Origin: Planctomycetes bacterium ADurb.Bin069
GTDB lineage: Bacteria; Planctomycetota; UBA8108; UBA8890; UBA8898
Length of the DNA: 64,000 nucleotides
Assembly: GCA_002070955.1 (NCBI GenBank)
Contig: MWEK01000024.1
Coordinates: forward strand, 1-64,000
Reading direction: 5' to 3'
This document shows positions 37,380-46,333 of the stretch, in pieces. Position numbers and translations under genes: made by a program. The stretch's first letter is position 1. Each line of letters starts with the position of its first letter. A model generated the notes under the pieces. The model saw only the letters and a program-made list of their open reading frames with translations. It did not search any database and was not told the origin of the DNA.

Positions 37380-38480
37380 ATGCTGCGGACAGTCGCACAT
37401 ACGGCTCTGACGGCGGGAGCGACCCGCGTTCCCGGACGATGCCCGGAGCCGCGCGCGGGCCTCCCCCGCCCGCGGCGCCTCGCCGCGGTCTGCGCGGCGG
37501 CGCTGACCGCCGCTACCCTGGGGCGCGGGGCGGAGATGGCGCCGCAGGTGGAGCTCTCCGCGCCGGCGCTCGACTGGGGCAAGTGCGGCCACCGGCAGGA
37601 ACTGACCAAGACCGTGGTTATCAAGAACGCCGGGGGCGGGCAGCTCAAGATCGAGCAGCTCAAGTCGAGCTGCGGTTGCACCGCGCTCAAGATCGACAAG
37701 CAGACGCTGGGCCCGAACGAGTCCGCCGAGCTTTCCGTCGTCCTGAGCACCGGCACCCTCATGGGGTACCTGCAAAAGTACCTCGAGTTCCACACCAACG
37801 ATCCCCGGCGCCCGGTGGTGAGAATCCCCGTCCTGGCCCGAGTTCACGACGACGTGAAGGCGGAGCCGTGGGTGCTGCCCCAATTCACGGCCGTGGCCGA
37901 GGGGCCGCCCGTGACGCAGGAATTCACCCTCGCGTGGCGCGCCAAGGCCGCGCGCAGCCTGGTGCTGGAGAACCTGCGATGCACCGACAAGGCCATGCGC
38001 GCGACGGCCGCCCCGATCACAAGCGGCGGGATCACCGTGGGCTACAAGCTGGCGGTCACCGTCACCCCCCCCGCCGCCGAGGGGCTTTTCAACGGGAACA
38101 TTCTCGCCGACCTCAACGGCCTGCCGTGGGAGTTCCGGGTATACGGCCAGGTTTTCGTGGGCATCATTGTGGAACCTACCTATTTCCAGTTCGGCCGCAT
38201 CGATGACCCCGAGAACGCGCAGAGCTCCATCGATCTCAAGTCGGCGGACGGGACGCCGTTCCGCCTGCTGGACGTCGCCTGCACGCCGGCATCGTTGCTG
38301 GCCTTCACTGTGCGCAGCAACGACGCGCGCACCGCGCACACGATCACCGCGAAAATCGCGCGCCCTGACCGCGCCAACCGGTTTTTCGGCAAGGTGCGAA
38401 TCCGCACGGACCACCCCAAAAAGGCTCTCATCGAGGCGACCTGCCTCGGTTTCTGGCCCGCCGAGGCCAAGAAAACGTGA
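37380..38480 (+). CDS. DUF1573 domain protein
   Basis: 366 aa. A hydrophobic signal-like stretch preceded by arginines (RPRRLAAVCAAALTAATLG) follows a long N-region. Residues about 65-160 are a DUF1573 Ig-like domain: LDWGKCGHRQELTKTVVIKN, the hallmark SSCGCT around C98 and C100, and GYLQKYLEFHTNDPRRPVV. The rest contains two more beta-sandwich segments, the last ending FFGKVRIRTDHPKKALIEA. DUF1573 proteins are exported and common in Planctomycetota and Bacteroidota; their role is unknown. The start is uncertain: the longer frame begins in the promoter, so 37380 was preferred despite a weak ribosome site. lpxD follows 63 bases later. Confidence 0.82.
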   Translation: MLRTVAHTALTAGATRVPGRCPEPRAGLPRPRRLAAVCAAALTAATLGRGAEMAPQVELSAPALDWGKCGHRQELTKTVVIKNAGGGQLKIEQLKSSCGCTALKIDKQTLGPNESAELSVVLSTGTLMGYLQKYLEFHTNDPRRPVVRIPVLARVHDDVKAEPWVLPQFTAVAEGPPVTQEFTLAWRAKAARSLVLENLRCTDKAMRATAAPITSGGITVGYKLAVTVTPPAAEGLFNGNILADLNGLPWEFRVYGQVFVGIIVEPTYFQFGRIDDPENAQSSIDLKSADGTPFRLLDVACTPASLLAFTVRSNDARTAHTITAKIARPDRANRFFGKVRIRTDHPKKALIEATCLGFWPAEAKKT

Positions 38481-38543
38481 TGTACGCCCGTCGCCGCAGC
38501 ATTGTCGGCGCCGCCCCTCCGCGGGCGCGCGCAAGGAGGTAGC

Positions 38544-39587
38544 ATGCCGGACTTCGCCGTCCCGATCACGCAGATCGCCGCGCTCATCGGCGGCGAACTC
38601 ATCGGCGACCGCACCCTCGTCGTCCGAGGATTGAAGCCGCTCGCGGATGCCGGCCCGGAGGATCTCACCTTCCTCGACAACGAAAAATACCTGCCGCAAT
38701 TCGAGAAGACCCGCGCCGGCGCCGTGATCGTCGGCCCGGCCATCGCCCCCGGCGGCAAAACCGTCATCAAGGTCGCCGCGCCCTACGCGGCCTTCGCACG
38801 CGTGCTGCAGTCCCTGGCGACGGCGCCGCCCTGCCCCTTCGAGGGCGTTTCGCCCCAGGCCTTCGTCGCCGCCGACGCCGCGCTGGGCGAGGGCGTGCGC
38901 CTCGGCCCCGGCGCCTTCGTGGCGGCCGGCGCCTCGATCGGCGCTCGCACGCAGATCTGGCCCGGCGCTTCCATCGGGCCGCGGACGCGCATCGGCGCCG
39001 ATTGCATCATTCACCCCAACGTGACGATCTACCATGAATGCGTCCTGGGCGACCGCGTCACAGTGCACGGCGGCGCCGTCATCGGCGGGGACGGCTTCGG
39101 CTTCGCCCCGACGGGCGAGAAGTACGTCAAGATCCCCCAGATCGGCAACGTGGTCATTGAGGACGATGTCGAGATCGGCGCCAACACCACCATTGACCGC
39201 GCCGTCATGGGCACAACGCGCATCCGTCGTGGCTCGAAAATCGACAACCTCGTCATGATCGCCCACAACTGCGAGGTCGGCGAGGACTCGATCATCGTGG
39301 CCCAGGTGGGTGTTTCCGGCTCCACGGTGCTGGGGCGCCACGTGGTTCTGGCCGGACAGGTCGGCGTGTGCGGTCACATCAAGCTCGGCGATTTCGTGCG
39401 GGTGGGCGCCCAGTCCGGCGTCACCAAGAGCATTCCCGACGGCGAGGAGGTGCTCGGAGCGCCCGCCATGCCGGTCAAGGAATTCAAGCGCTTGACGGCC
39501 CACCTGCGCAAGCTGCCGGAGCTGCACGACCGCCTGAAGAACCTCGAGAAGCGATTGCCGGAACCGGACACGCCCAAGGAGCCCTAG
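38544..39587 (+). CDS. lpxD: UDP-3-O-acylglucosamine N-acyltransferase LpxD
   Basis: 347 aa. Third step of lipid A synthesis: transfers a hydroxyacyl chain from acyl carrier protein to the 2-amino group of UDP-3-O-acylglucosamine. N-terminal uridine-binding domain (about 1-100, PEDLTFLDNEKYLPQFEKT), then a left-handed beta-helix of hexapeptide repeats (about 105-310) with GGAVIGGDGFGFAPTG, IGANTTIDRA and the catalytic His241 in MIAHNCEVG (E. coli H239). A C-terminal helix follows. AAGGAGGT precedes the ATG. Presence of lpxD implies an outer membrane with lipid A. No lpxA, fabZ or lpxB is adjacent. A short terminator hairpin follows the stop. Confidence 0.96.
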   Translation: MPDFAVPITQIAALIGGELIGDRTLVVRGLKPLADAGPEDLTFLDNEKYLPQFEKTRAGAVIVGPAIAPGGKTVIKVAAPYAAFARVLQSLATAPPCPFEGVSPQAFVAADAALGEGVRLGPGAFVAAGASIGARTQIWPGASIGPRTRIGADCIIHPNVTIYHECVLGDRVTVHGGAVIGGDGFGFAPTGEKYVKIPQIGNVVIEDDVEIGANTTIDRAVMGTTRIRRGSKIDNLVMIAHNCEVGEDSIIVAQVGVSGSTVLGRHVVLAGQVGVCGHIKLGDFVRVGAQSGVTKSIPDGEEVLGAPAMPVKEFKRLTAHLRKLPELHDRLKNLEKRLPEPDTPKEP

Positions 39588-39593
39588 GGTCTC

Positions 39594-39613
39594 CGCCGGG
39601 CGCGGCGTTTTTT
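39594..39613 (+). terminator. short intrinsic terminator after lpxD
   Basis: CGCCG-GGCG-CGGCG hairpin (39594-39607) followed by TTTTTT, seven bases after the lpxD stop. Confidence 0.5.
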
Positions 39614-39628
39614 CCCCTCGCCGCGAAA

Positions 39629-39657
39629 TTGACAATCGTCCTCGCAGTCGGTAGCAT
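39629..39657 (+). promoter_or_regulatory. tRNA-Ala promoter
   Basis: Perfect TTGACA (39629-39634), 17-base spacer, TAGCAT (39652-39657), about 55 bases before the tRNA. Confidence 0.65.
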
Positions 39658-39713
39658 TAGGTGGTCTTTCGACCGACCGGAACCCGGACGAGGATTCCGG
39701 AGCGGCGATGCCC

Positions 39714-39789
39714 GGGCCCATAGCTCAACTGGGAGAGCGCAGCGTTCGCAATGCTGAGGTTAGGGGTTCGATCCCCCTTGGGTCCACCA
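39714..39789 (+). tRNA. tRNA-Ala(CGC)
   Basis: 76 bases with the CCA end encoded. Acceptor GGGCCCA/TGGGTCC carries the G3-U70 wobble pair that marks alanine tRNAs. Anticodon stem CAGCG/TGCTG with loop TTCGCAA gives anticodon CGC (reads GCG). The T arm is GGGGTTCGATCCCC-like. Confidence 0.96.
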
Positions 39790-39799
39790 AAAAACGAAG

Positions 39800-39831
39800 G
39801 CCGCGGTGCTGTTTGCGCCGCGGCTTTTTTT
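39800..39831. terminator. bidirectional intrinsic terminator
   Basis: GCCGCGG (39800-39806) pairs with CCGCGGC (39818-39824). T7 follows on the plus strand (39825-39831). On the minus strand the same stem is followed after four bases by T6 (complement of 39789-39794). It can end both the tRNA-Ala transcript and the minus-strand gene ending at 39854. Confidence 0.75.
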
Positions 39832-39853
39832 GATGGTTCGCCGTCGCGGCGCC

Positions 39854-40585
39854 TCAGGGCCGGCGCTCCACCGGCACCGGGGTCGCGGTCTTGGCGCCCC
39901 AGAGCCCGCCGGCCGGAACGCGGCGCCAACCGCCCGTGCGGTTGGCGAACGCCGGCTCGAGGGCGGCGAAGCGCTCCCGCACGACGGCGCGCGCCGCGGG
40001 CTCCTCGTCGATGATCTTCGCCCCGCAAGCCAAGGCGCGGCTCGGCGGCGGCCGCGTGTCGACCTGGAGCGGCGGCGCGCCCGCCCGCGGCGGCTCGTCG
40101 TCGTAGAACACCATGCCGGCCGCGCCGGCCTCCTCGCTGAACTCCAGTTCCAGCGTCCCGAGGTAATAGGCGCGAGACGCCTCGGCCTGGAGGACGTGTT
40201 CGATGCCGCCTCCCGCGAATTCCCAGAAATCGCCGATGCGCGCCACCGCCACGCGCACGGCGCCCGCCGGCGCCGTGAAGGCGAGCAGCGCCCCCGTTTC
40301 CAAGCCGGCCGCGCCGCCGGAACCGACCACGAAATTGCGCTCCCGGAGCGCAGCGGACAGCATTCCATCCCGTCCGATCGTGATCTGAACGGGAGCCGCG
40401 CCGATCGTCGTGCGCACGGCTAGGAGGACGAGGGCGCGGTCGGGCGCGACATCCTCCTCGACCGCGACGAGCGCCGGCCGCGCGCAGCCCCACAGAACGA
40501 GCGCCCCGGCGCCGAGGAACTTGACCGCGGCCGCCGAAGCCTTACACTGACGAGCATGGGATCGCGAAGATGAAACCATCGACAC
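39854..40585 (-). CDS. lipoprotein of unknown function, start overlapping a divergent gene
   Basis: 243 aa, family not recognised. The start is GTG at 40585, supported by AGGAGG seven bases upstream on the minus strand. The N-terminus ends in VKFLGAGALVLWGC, a lipobox, after an unusually long 22-residue N-region. The mature part is beta-rich (VQITIGRDGMLSAALRE, RVAVARIGDFWEFAGGGIEH). The first five codons and the ribosome site lie inside the divergent metallopeptidase gene, whose ATG is at 40570, a 16-base overlap. An in-frame ATG at 40579 would still overlap. The transcript probably ends at the bidirectional terminator. Confidence 0.72.
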   Translation of the reverse strand: MSMVSSSRSHARQCKASAAAVKFLGAGALVLWGCARPALVAVEEDVAPDRALVLLAVRTTIGAAPVQITIGRDGMLSAALRERNFVVGSGGAAGLETGALLAFTAPAGAVRVAVARIGDFWEFAGGGIEHVLQAEASRAYYLGTLELEFSEEAGAAGMVFYDDEPPRAGAPPLQVDTRPPPSRALACGAKIIDEEPAARAVVRERFAALEPAFANRTGGWRRVPAGGLWGAKTATPVPVERRP

Positions 40586-42582
40586 GGTTTTTCCTCCTGC
40601 TCACCTGCGCCGCCGTCTTCGCGGCCGCCGGCCTCCTTCCCGCCGCGCCGGCCGGCGACCCCGGCTTCCTGGTCCACAGCCAGGAGTTTAACGTGCGCGT
40701 GTTTCCGGAGAAAGGGTCCTGTGATGTGGAGGTCGCCTGGGGCGTGGAGGCGCGCGGCCCCGCGCCGCGCGCGGAACTCACGGCCTATCTGGCCGACGTA
40801 GCTCAGGTCTCCGGCGTATTCTCGCCGGACGGCCCGGTCTCCTGGAAGCGCGTGCCGTCGCTCGCGCCCTTCCTCTCGGCGGTCGCGGTCGCCTTCCCGG
40901 AGCCGCTGCCTCCCGGCCGCCGCCTGACTGTCACATTCGCGTACACCCTCTCGCCAGGGGCTGCGGCCACCGGGCTTGCCGCCATGAACATGTCCGCCGC
41001 GCCGGACCGCATGTACTTCTTCGAGTGCTGGTACCCCACCATCGCGCCCTACATCGACGAGAACGCCTTCGTGCGCGCGGGTCAGAAGCCGCCCTTCACG
41101 CTGACGGCCTCGGTTCCCGTCGGATTCGTCTTCATCACGGCGGGCGAGCTCGCGTCGATGGCCGACGATGGAGACCGCGTCGTGTACACCTACCGGTGCC
41201 CGGCGCCCGCGCCGTTCCTGATACCCTTCCTCGCCGGGAAGTTCGCGCACAGGCGCGTCGACGCCGGCGCGGCCGCGATCGACCTCTACCTCATGGGGAA
41301 CGAACGGGAGGAGGAAACGACCGAGTTCACCCGGTTCGTCGCCCGAAGCGCCGCGCTCCAGGCGCGCCTCCTCGGCCGGCCGCCGCCCGCGCGCCTGGCG
41401 GTGGCGCTCTGCGAGGTCGGCGGGCTCGCGCGCGGGTTTCCCGGCCTGATCATCGTGCCCCCCGGCTTTCGGCGTTCCTGGCGCGACCCTGCCGTGGCGT
41501 CCACGGTGTGCCACGAACTGGCCCACACCTATTTCGGCAACCTCGTCACCGCCTACGGACCGGGCGGCAACGAATTCCTGGCGGAAGGGTTGGCGACCTA
41601 CATCGGCATCAAGACCGCGGCCGACGTCGCCGCCGGCGCCGAGGATGCCCTCTTCGCGCAATTGCTTGCCAGATTCATGGGCAGCGACACTCCTGATGCG
41701 CCCATCGTCCAGATCAGGCCCATGCAAAACGTCCTCTCCGGCGAGGCCTACAACAAGGGCGCCCTCGTTTTCAACGAGCTGGCGCGCCTGGTGGGCGAAG
41801 AGCGGCTCTGGCGCCTCCTCGGAGCCTTTATAGCCCGCCACGAGGGCGGCTTCGTCACGCTCGAAGACTTCCGGCGCCTCGTCCGCGAGGAAGCCTGGCC
41901 GCAACTGGCCTGCTTCGAGGGCCATCGCGCCCTCCTGGACCGATTCTTCGCTCAGTACCTGGACTCCACCGCGCTGCCGTGGGTCGAAATCGCGGCGGCG
42001 GACCACCGCGCCCTCGGGAGGTGCGAGTTGACCGTGCGCAACCGCGGCGACGGGTTCGGCCTGGCGCCCATGGGCATCCAAGCGGGAAAACGTTCCGAGG
42101 AGCATTCGCTTCTGATCGCGCCGGGGGAGACGCGTTCGCTCTCGATCGCGCGACCGGGAGCCGGGCGCATCGACTGCTCGGTGGATCCGCGCGGCACCTT
42201 CCTGCACGGCGTGCGGCGGACGAGCATGCTGGCGCGCGCGGCGGATCTGCGCCGGAAGGGTTTGATTGCCGAGGCGCGCGCCGCCTACCAGGACCTCGTC
42301 GCCCGCATCCCCGAGGACGGCGAGGCCTGGTACGGCCTCGGGCGCCTCGAGGAACGAGCCGGACAGCCGGCGCGCGCCGCCGAATGCTACGCCAAGGCCG
42401 CGGCGCTCGGCGGCCAGGACTGGCTGCCCACGTGGGGCTGGATCAGGGAAGCCGGGTGCCGTCTCGCCCTCGGGGACAAGGAGCGCGCCCGCGCCCTCCT
42501 GCGCCGCGCGCTCGCGGAAGGCAACGACACCTTCGACGCGCGGCGCGAGGCCGCCGCGGCGTTGAAGGCCATCGAGGAGTGA
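40570..42582 (+). CDS. M1-family-like zinc metallopeptidase with C-terminal TPR
   Basis: 670 aa. Signal peptide MKPSTRFFLLLTCAAVFAAA. The gluzincin core is intact in outline: HELAHTYFGN (H315, E316, H319), then EFLAEGLATYIG with the third ligand E339, one residue further away than in aminopeptidase N. YFGNLVT is typical of M1. The exopeptidase GAMEN motif is missing; the matching strand reads LARGFPGLIIVPP. A beta-sandwich precedes the core, and the last 120 residues contain a TPR-like unit (EDGEAWYGLGRLEERAG). Probably exported; substrate unknown. It forms an operon with the next gene. Its start overlaps the divergent lipoprotein gene. Confidence 0.85.
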   Translation: MKPSTRFFLLLTCAAVFAAAGLLPAAPAGDPGFLVHSQEFNVRVFPEKGSCDVEVAWGVEARGPAPRAELTAYLADVAQVSGVFSPDGPVSWKRVPSLAPFLSAVAVAFPEPLPPGRRLTVTFAYTLSPGAAATGLAAMNMSAAPDRMYFFECWYPTIAPYIDENAFVRAGQKPPFTLTASVPVGFVFITAGELASMADDGDRVVYTYRCPAPAPFLIPFLAGKFAHRRVDAGAAAIDLYLMGNEREEETTEFTRFVARSAALQARLLGRPPPARLAVALCEVGGLARGFPGLIIVPPGFRRSWRDPAVASTVCHELAHTYFGNLVTAYGPGGNEFLAEGLATYIGIKTAADVAAGAEDALFAQLLARFMGSDTPDAPIVQIRPMQNVLSGEAYNKGALVFNELARLVGEERLWRLLGAFIARHEGGFVTLEDFRRLVREEAWPQLACFEGHRALLDRFFAQYLDSTALPWVEIAAADHRALGRCELTVRNRGDGFGLAPMGIQAGKRSEEHSLLIAPGETRSLSIARPGAGRIDCSVDPRGTFLHGVRRTSMLARAADLRRKGLIAEARAAYQDLVARIPEDGEAWYGLGRLEERAGQPARAAECYAKAAALGGQDWLPTWGWIREAGCRLALGDKERARALLRRALAEGNDTFDARREAAAALKAIEE

Positions 42583-42585
42583 ACC

Positions 42586-43377
42586 ATGCGACGATTCATG
42601 CTAGGCGCGGTTCTTTCGGGCTGGGCATCGGCGTGGGCCGCGGCGGCTGCGCCCGGCGCGACGCTGACGGGCGACGCCGAGGCGCTCGCGCTCGTCGCCA
42701 AGGTGGTCAAGGCCCTGGGCGGCGAGGAGGGCCTCGCGAAACGCCGGCTGCTCTACATGGAGCAGCAGGTGCAGATGGCGGGCCTCGGCACGGTCCAGAC
42801 AGCCATGTGGATCAAGGGCGAGAAGCAGCGCCTCGAGCAGCGCATAGGCGCCCTCCCCGGCGCCCCCCTGACGGTCATCTTCGACGGCACGGATTTGTTC
42901 CTCCTCGTCAACGGCGAGAAACGCGATCCGGGCGAGACCCTCGCCAAGGCCTTCCACGCCGAGCGCAAGCGCCTCGACCTCTGGTGGGACTGCCGCGTGA
43001 AGCCGCTCCAGGTTAAGAGCCTCGGCACGGAAAAAATCGCCCCCGGCGAGGGCGTTGAGAAACGCGAGCTGGCGCTCCTGGAGTTCACGCATCCCGACAA
43101 GGACACCACCACGATCGGCATCGATCCGGCCAGCTTCCAGCCGGTCTACGCGGCCTACCGCGGCCCCCACCCCCACACCGGCGCGATGATCCCTTGGACA
43201 CAGTGGCTCAGCGACTTCGAGCCCATGGAGAGCGCCGGCGGCCTGGTCTTTCCGCGTTCCATGGAGATTTATCAAGACGCGCGCCGGCTCACGACCGCGA
43301 AGCTGACGGCGGTCAGGACGCTCGCCGAGATCCCCGACAGCCTTTTCGCGGCCCAGGCGGCCAGGCCCATCGACTGA
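42586..43377 (+). CDS. LolA-like exported protein
   Basis: 263 aa. Signal MRRFMLGAVLSGWASAWAAAAAP. The remainder (ALALVAKVVKALGGEEGLAK at the start, then alternating beta strands such as TVIFDGTDLFLLVNGEKRD and TTTIGIDPASFQPVYAAYRG) has the pattern of the LolA/LppX-type half-barrel proteins of planctomycetes, often annotated as outer membrane lipoprotein-sorting-like. Identity is by pattern only. It starts three bases after the metallopeptidase stop, with GAGGAG overlapping that stop, so the two are coupled. It converges with the AsmA-like gene. Confidence 0.72.
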   Translation: MRRFMLGAVLSGWASAWAAAAAPGATLTGDAEALALVAKVVKALGGEEGLAKRRLLYMEQQVQMAGLGTVQTAMWIKGEKQRLEQRIGALPGAPLTVIFDGTDLFLLVNGEKRDPGETLAKAFHAERKRLDLWWDCRVKPLQVKSLGTEKIAPGEGVEKRELALLEFTHPDKDTTTIGIDPASFQPVYAAYRGPHPHTGAMIPWTQWLSDFEPMESAGGLVFPRSMEIYQDARRLTTAKLTAVRTLAEIPDSLFAAQAARPID

Positions 43378-43435
43378 GCACGCCGCCTGCCGGCGCCTGC
43401 GCGGGCGCGTGCCGAACCCGACCGAAGCCTCGCCG

Positions 43436-45373
43436 CTAGGGCGCGTCCCCGAGCGCCCGCAGGAACTCCTCCAGCGCCAACTCCGTCACCTCGCCCTCGC
43501 GCGCCGGCCCTTCCAAAGCGGCGCACGCCGCGCCGTCCCGCTGTTCCGGCGCCAGGTCCCAGGCGCGCACATCGCCGCCGAGCAGCGTTTCCTCGCCGAG
43601 CGCGCCGCGGTCCAAGTACATCGCCTTGATCGAGGCCCGGCCGTCGGCGTAGAACCGCCCGCGCAGGGCGAGCGCCTTGTCCTCCTTGAGGAGCACGGCG
43701 CACTCAGGACCCAAGGTGAGGCAGCCGTGCTCGTAGGTCAGCGCCGCGGCGCCCGCCGCGAACTCCGGCGCCGCGCCCTGAGACACCGTCTCAAGCAGCT
43801 TCCGCAGCCACGGGCCCAAATCGACGCCGGCGAGCTTGAGCATGCCCGCCCGCGCGATCGCGCCGTCCTCGTCCAACCTGAGATCGAGCGTCCCCTCCGC
43901 CGTGCCCGTCACGCCCGCGTCGAACTTCAGCATGCCCAGGAGGTCGGCGATCTGCACGCCGGGGAGACGGAGCTTGAGGGTGAAGACCGGTTTCTCGGCA
44001 TCGCTGAGGGCGCCGGTCCCCGTTATGGCGCCTTGGCCCGCGGCGACGCTGAACTCCCCCACGGCCCAGCCCTTTTCCTCCTTCTTGACGGCGAACACGC
44101 CCGCGCCGTGGCGCCGGCCGAGCAGGTCGAGGTGTTCCCAGCGCAGTTCGCCTTGCTCCACCGCGGCGCCCGCGAGCTTGGCGTGCGCCTTCACGGCTTG
44201 GGCCCGGGCCAGGTTCCCGAAGGCGATTTCCTTGGCGCCGAAATCCGCCACGATCGTCTGGTGCCCGGGCACGAGGGGATGCTCGATGAGCACCGTGCCC
44301 ACGGCGACGCCGCTCGGCGCCATTTGGGCGCACAACCCCTTCAACCCCTCCCAGGCGATGAGGCGCGGCCACGCGCTGGACACGGCCACCGACGGGAGCT
44401 CGATGCGCGCCGACGACGGCTGCTCGGCCGCCGGCGAGAGCCGCCCGCTGGTGCGCGCGTCGAAGCCCGCCATGGTGCCGGCGAGGCTGTCCCACGCGAT
44501 GCTCTCGCGCTCGATCGCCACGCGCCCGGCCAGGTCTCTCAGCCGAATTCCCGAAGACGCGAACCCGAGTTCGAGCTCGCTCGCGTCGAGGCGGGCGCTC
44601 CACACCGGCCCCTCGGCGGACGACCGGCCTTCGAGCTCGAGGTCCCCGACGCCGTCGATGGCGAATTCCTGGGAGCGGCCGAAGAAAAGCTCGCCAAGGG
44701 CCGCGATGCCCGTGAAGTTCTCGGCGCGCACCGCCAGCGTGAACTCGAGGGGAGCGGCGGTCAGGCGGCCCTCGACCGACCCTCGGTCCCAACCCCACGC
44801 CGGCTGTCCTGCCGCGGCGGGCGCCTCGCACGGCGCGAGTTGCGCCGACAAGGTCCCCGTGCCGCCGTCCAGCCGCGCGTTCGCGAGGGACACCTGCCAG
44901 GTCTTACCGCGGTCGCGCTCCTTGATGGCCACATGGAGCGCGTGGGTGCACACGACCTCCCGCAGCACGCCGCGCTCCCACAGCGCGCCCAGGCACGCCG
45001 CCGCGCCGGCAAAGTTCCAAACGCCCCGGCTCAATTCGGGGGTCAGCTCGCCTACCTGGAACGTGACGCCGAGGCGTTGTCCGGCTAGCGTGGGGACGAA
45101 CGGCCCCTCGCTGGCCATCGTGACCGCGCTCAGGACGGCCAGATCGCGCGCCTCGTGCACGGGGTCGGCGTGAATGACGATGCTCCGCGCCGTGAACTCC
45201 TCCAGGCTCGCCTGCCTGAGCCCGCGGAAGTCCCAGGCGCGCGTCGCTTCGTGCCCGAGAAAGCCGCGCAGGCGCGCCTCGACCTGGCCGGGCAGTCCGA
45301 AGAGGTACCACACCCCGAGCGTCACGAGCGCGAGAATCGCGCAGACGACAAGGACGTTTCGCCAGAAGTTCAT
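43436..45373 (-). CDS. AsmA-like membrane-anchored protein
   Basis: 645 aa. N-terminal anchor FWRNVLVVCAILALVTLGVWYLFGLPG, then a long beta-rich periplasmic part. Segments such as GVGDLELEGRSSAEGPVWSA, GVQIADLLGMLKFDAGVTGT and AEGTLDLRLDEDGAIARAGM resemble the repeating beta-groove of AsmA/TamB-type proteins, which carry lipids or assist outer-membrane biogenesis. The assignment is from fold-like repetition and the anchor, not from a firm signature. Single gene; the right neighbour is divergent. Confidence 0.68.
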   Translation of the reverse strand: MNFWRNVLVVCAILALVTLGVWYLFGLPGQVEARLRGFLGHEATRAWDFRGLRQASLEEFTARSIVIHADPVHEARDLAVLSAVTMASEGPFVPTLAGQRLGVTFQVGELTPELSRGVWNFAGAAACLGALWERGVLREVVCTHALHVAIKERDRGKTWQVSLANARLDGGTGTLSAQLAPCEAPAAAGQPAWGWDRGSVEGRLTAAPLEFTLAVRAENFTGIAALGELFFGRSQEFAIDGVGDLELEGRSSAEGPVWSARLDASELELGFASSGIRLRDLAGRVAIERESIAWDSLAGTMAGFDARTSGRLSPAAEQPSSARIELPSVAVSSAWPRLIAWEGLKGLCAQMAPSGVAVGTVLIEHPLVPGHQTIVADFGAKEIAFGNLARAQAVKAHAKLAGAAVEQGELRWEHLDLLGRRHGAGVFAVKKEEKGWAVGEFSVAAGQGAITGTGALSDAEKPVFTLKLRLPGVQIADLLGMLKFDAGVTGTAEGTLDLRLDEDGAIARAGMLKLAGVDLGPWLRKLLETVSQGAAPEFAAGAAALTYEHGCLTLGPECAVLLKEDKALALRGRFYADGRASIKAMYLDRGALGEETLLGGDVRAWDLAPEQRDGAACAALEGPAREGEVTELALEEFLRALGDAP

Positions 45374-45704
45374 TCGTCGCCACCCGCGCGGCTCCGGGCG
45401 GGGCGGCGCGCCGCCCCCGTTCGCCGCACACTTGCGTTGCCTCCGCCTTCAATTACGATAGGGCGGGGCCCGGCGCGCCGCCCGCGTCCGGCCCCGTGAT
45501 CGAACCGCCCACATGAGCCACAGGACCACGCGCGCAGCGCCGCTGGATCGCCCAATAGGGTACGCCTTCGCATCTCCCGCCGCAAGCGCCGAGCCGCTCG
45601 CGGCCGCGGCGGTCCCCCCCCGGCGGCCTCCGCCGCAACTGGCGGCGAAGGCCGGCGTTGCGCCGCCCGCGGCCCCCGGCCGCGCCACTTCGCGGCCCCG
45701 CCGG
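45374..45704. other. intergenic region, no gene seen
   Basis: The 342-base gap between divergent genes (45374-45715). It is very GC-rich with CCGCGG-like runs. No good ribosome site with an open frame and no clear -35/-10 pair was found, apart from the palindrome at its right end. Confidence 0.3.
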
Positions 45705-45714
45705 GGTTATAACC
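45705..45714. promoter_or_regulatory. perfect palindrome GGTTATAACC before ECF start
   Basis: Ten-base perfect palindrome ending one base before the ATG at 45716, where a ribosome site would be expected. It could be a regulator site or a -10-like element (TATAAC), but the distance to the ATG is too short for a standard leader. Confidence 0.35.
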
Positions 45715-45715
45715 G

Positions 45716-46333
45716 ATGAAGCCCGAAGCGGAGCGCGGACGCGAGTTGATGCTCCGCCTCGCGCGCGGGGACATGCGCGCCTTCGAGGAGATCGTGGTGA
45801 GCTACGAACGGGCGGTGCGCAATTTCGCCTTTCGGTACCTCGGCGACGAACGCAAAGCCGAGGATGTCGCCCAGGAAACCTTCCTGCGCGTCTATACGGC
45901 GCGGTCCCGCTGGCGTCCCGATGCCAAGTTCCACACCTGGCTCTTCACCATCGCCTCGCGCCTGTGCCTGAACGCGATCAGGTCCCAGCGGCGCGAGCGG
46001 CGGGTAATGCGCCCCGCCGCCGTCGGCGGCGACGGCTCCGACGAGCTGGCGGGCGCGCCCGCGCGGCGCACGGCATCGCCGCCAGACGGCGTTCTGGCCG
46101 CCGAGCGGGCCGAACTTCTGCGCCGGGCCGTGGCCGCGCTTTCGGAAAACCAGCGCAGGGCCCTGCTGCTTCACCGTTTCGAGGGGCTCTCGTACCGCGA
46201 GGTCGCGGAGGCCATGGGGCTGACGCTCGAAGCCGTGCGGTCGCTGCTTGTGCGCGCTCGCAGGAATCTGCACGACCGGCTCGCGCCGCTGCTCCGAGCG
46301 GACGAGCCCGCGGCGGAGGGAGAGGAGCCATGA
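45716..46333 (+). CDS. ECF RNA polymerase sigma factor
   Basis: 205 aa. Sigma region 2 at about 10-85 (LMLRLARGDMRAFEEIVVSY, FRYLGDERKAEDVAQETFLR, KFHTWLFTIASRLCLNAIRS), a Ser/Gly/Ala-rich linker, and region 4 at about 130-190 (VAALSENQRRALLLHRFEGL, SYREVAEAMGLTLEAVRSLL). This is the two-domain extracytoplasmic-function type. The next gene encodes an anti-sigma factor with an ATGA overlap, which is the usual arrangement. No clear Shine-Dalgarno precedes the ATG. Target promoters are unknown. Confidence 0.94.
   Translation: MKPEAERGRELMLRLARGDMRAFEEIVVSYERAVRNFAFRYLGDERKAEDVAQETFLRVYTARSRWRPDAKFHTWLFTIASRLCLNAIRSQRRERRVMRPAAVGGDGSDELAGAPARRTASPPDGVLAAERAELLRRAVAALSENQRRALLLHRFEGLSYREVAEAMGLTLEAVRSLLVRARRNLHDRLAPLLRADEPAAEGEEP

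Noticed and set aside
43378..43435. Hairpin GCACGC/GCGTGC between convergent genes as a terminator
   Set aside because: The stem is short with a long loop and no T-tract; not strong enough to list.
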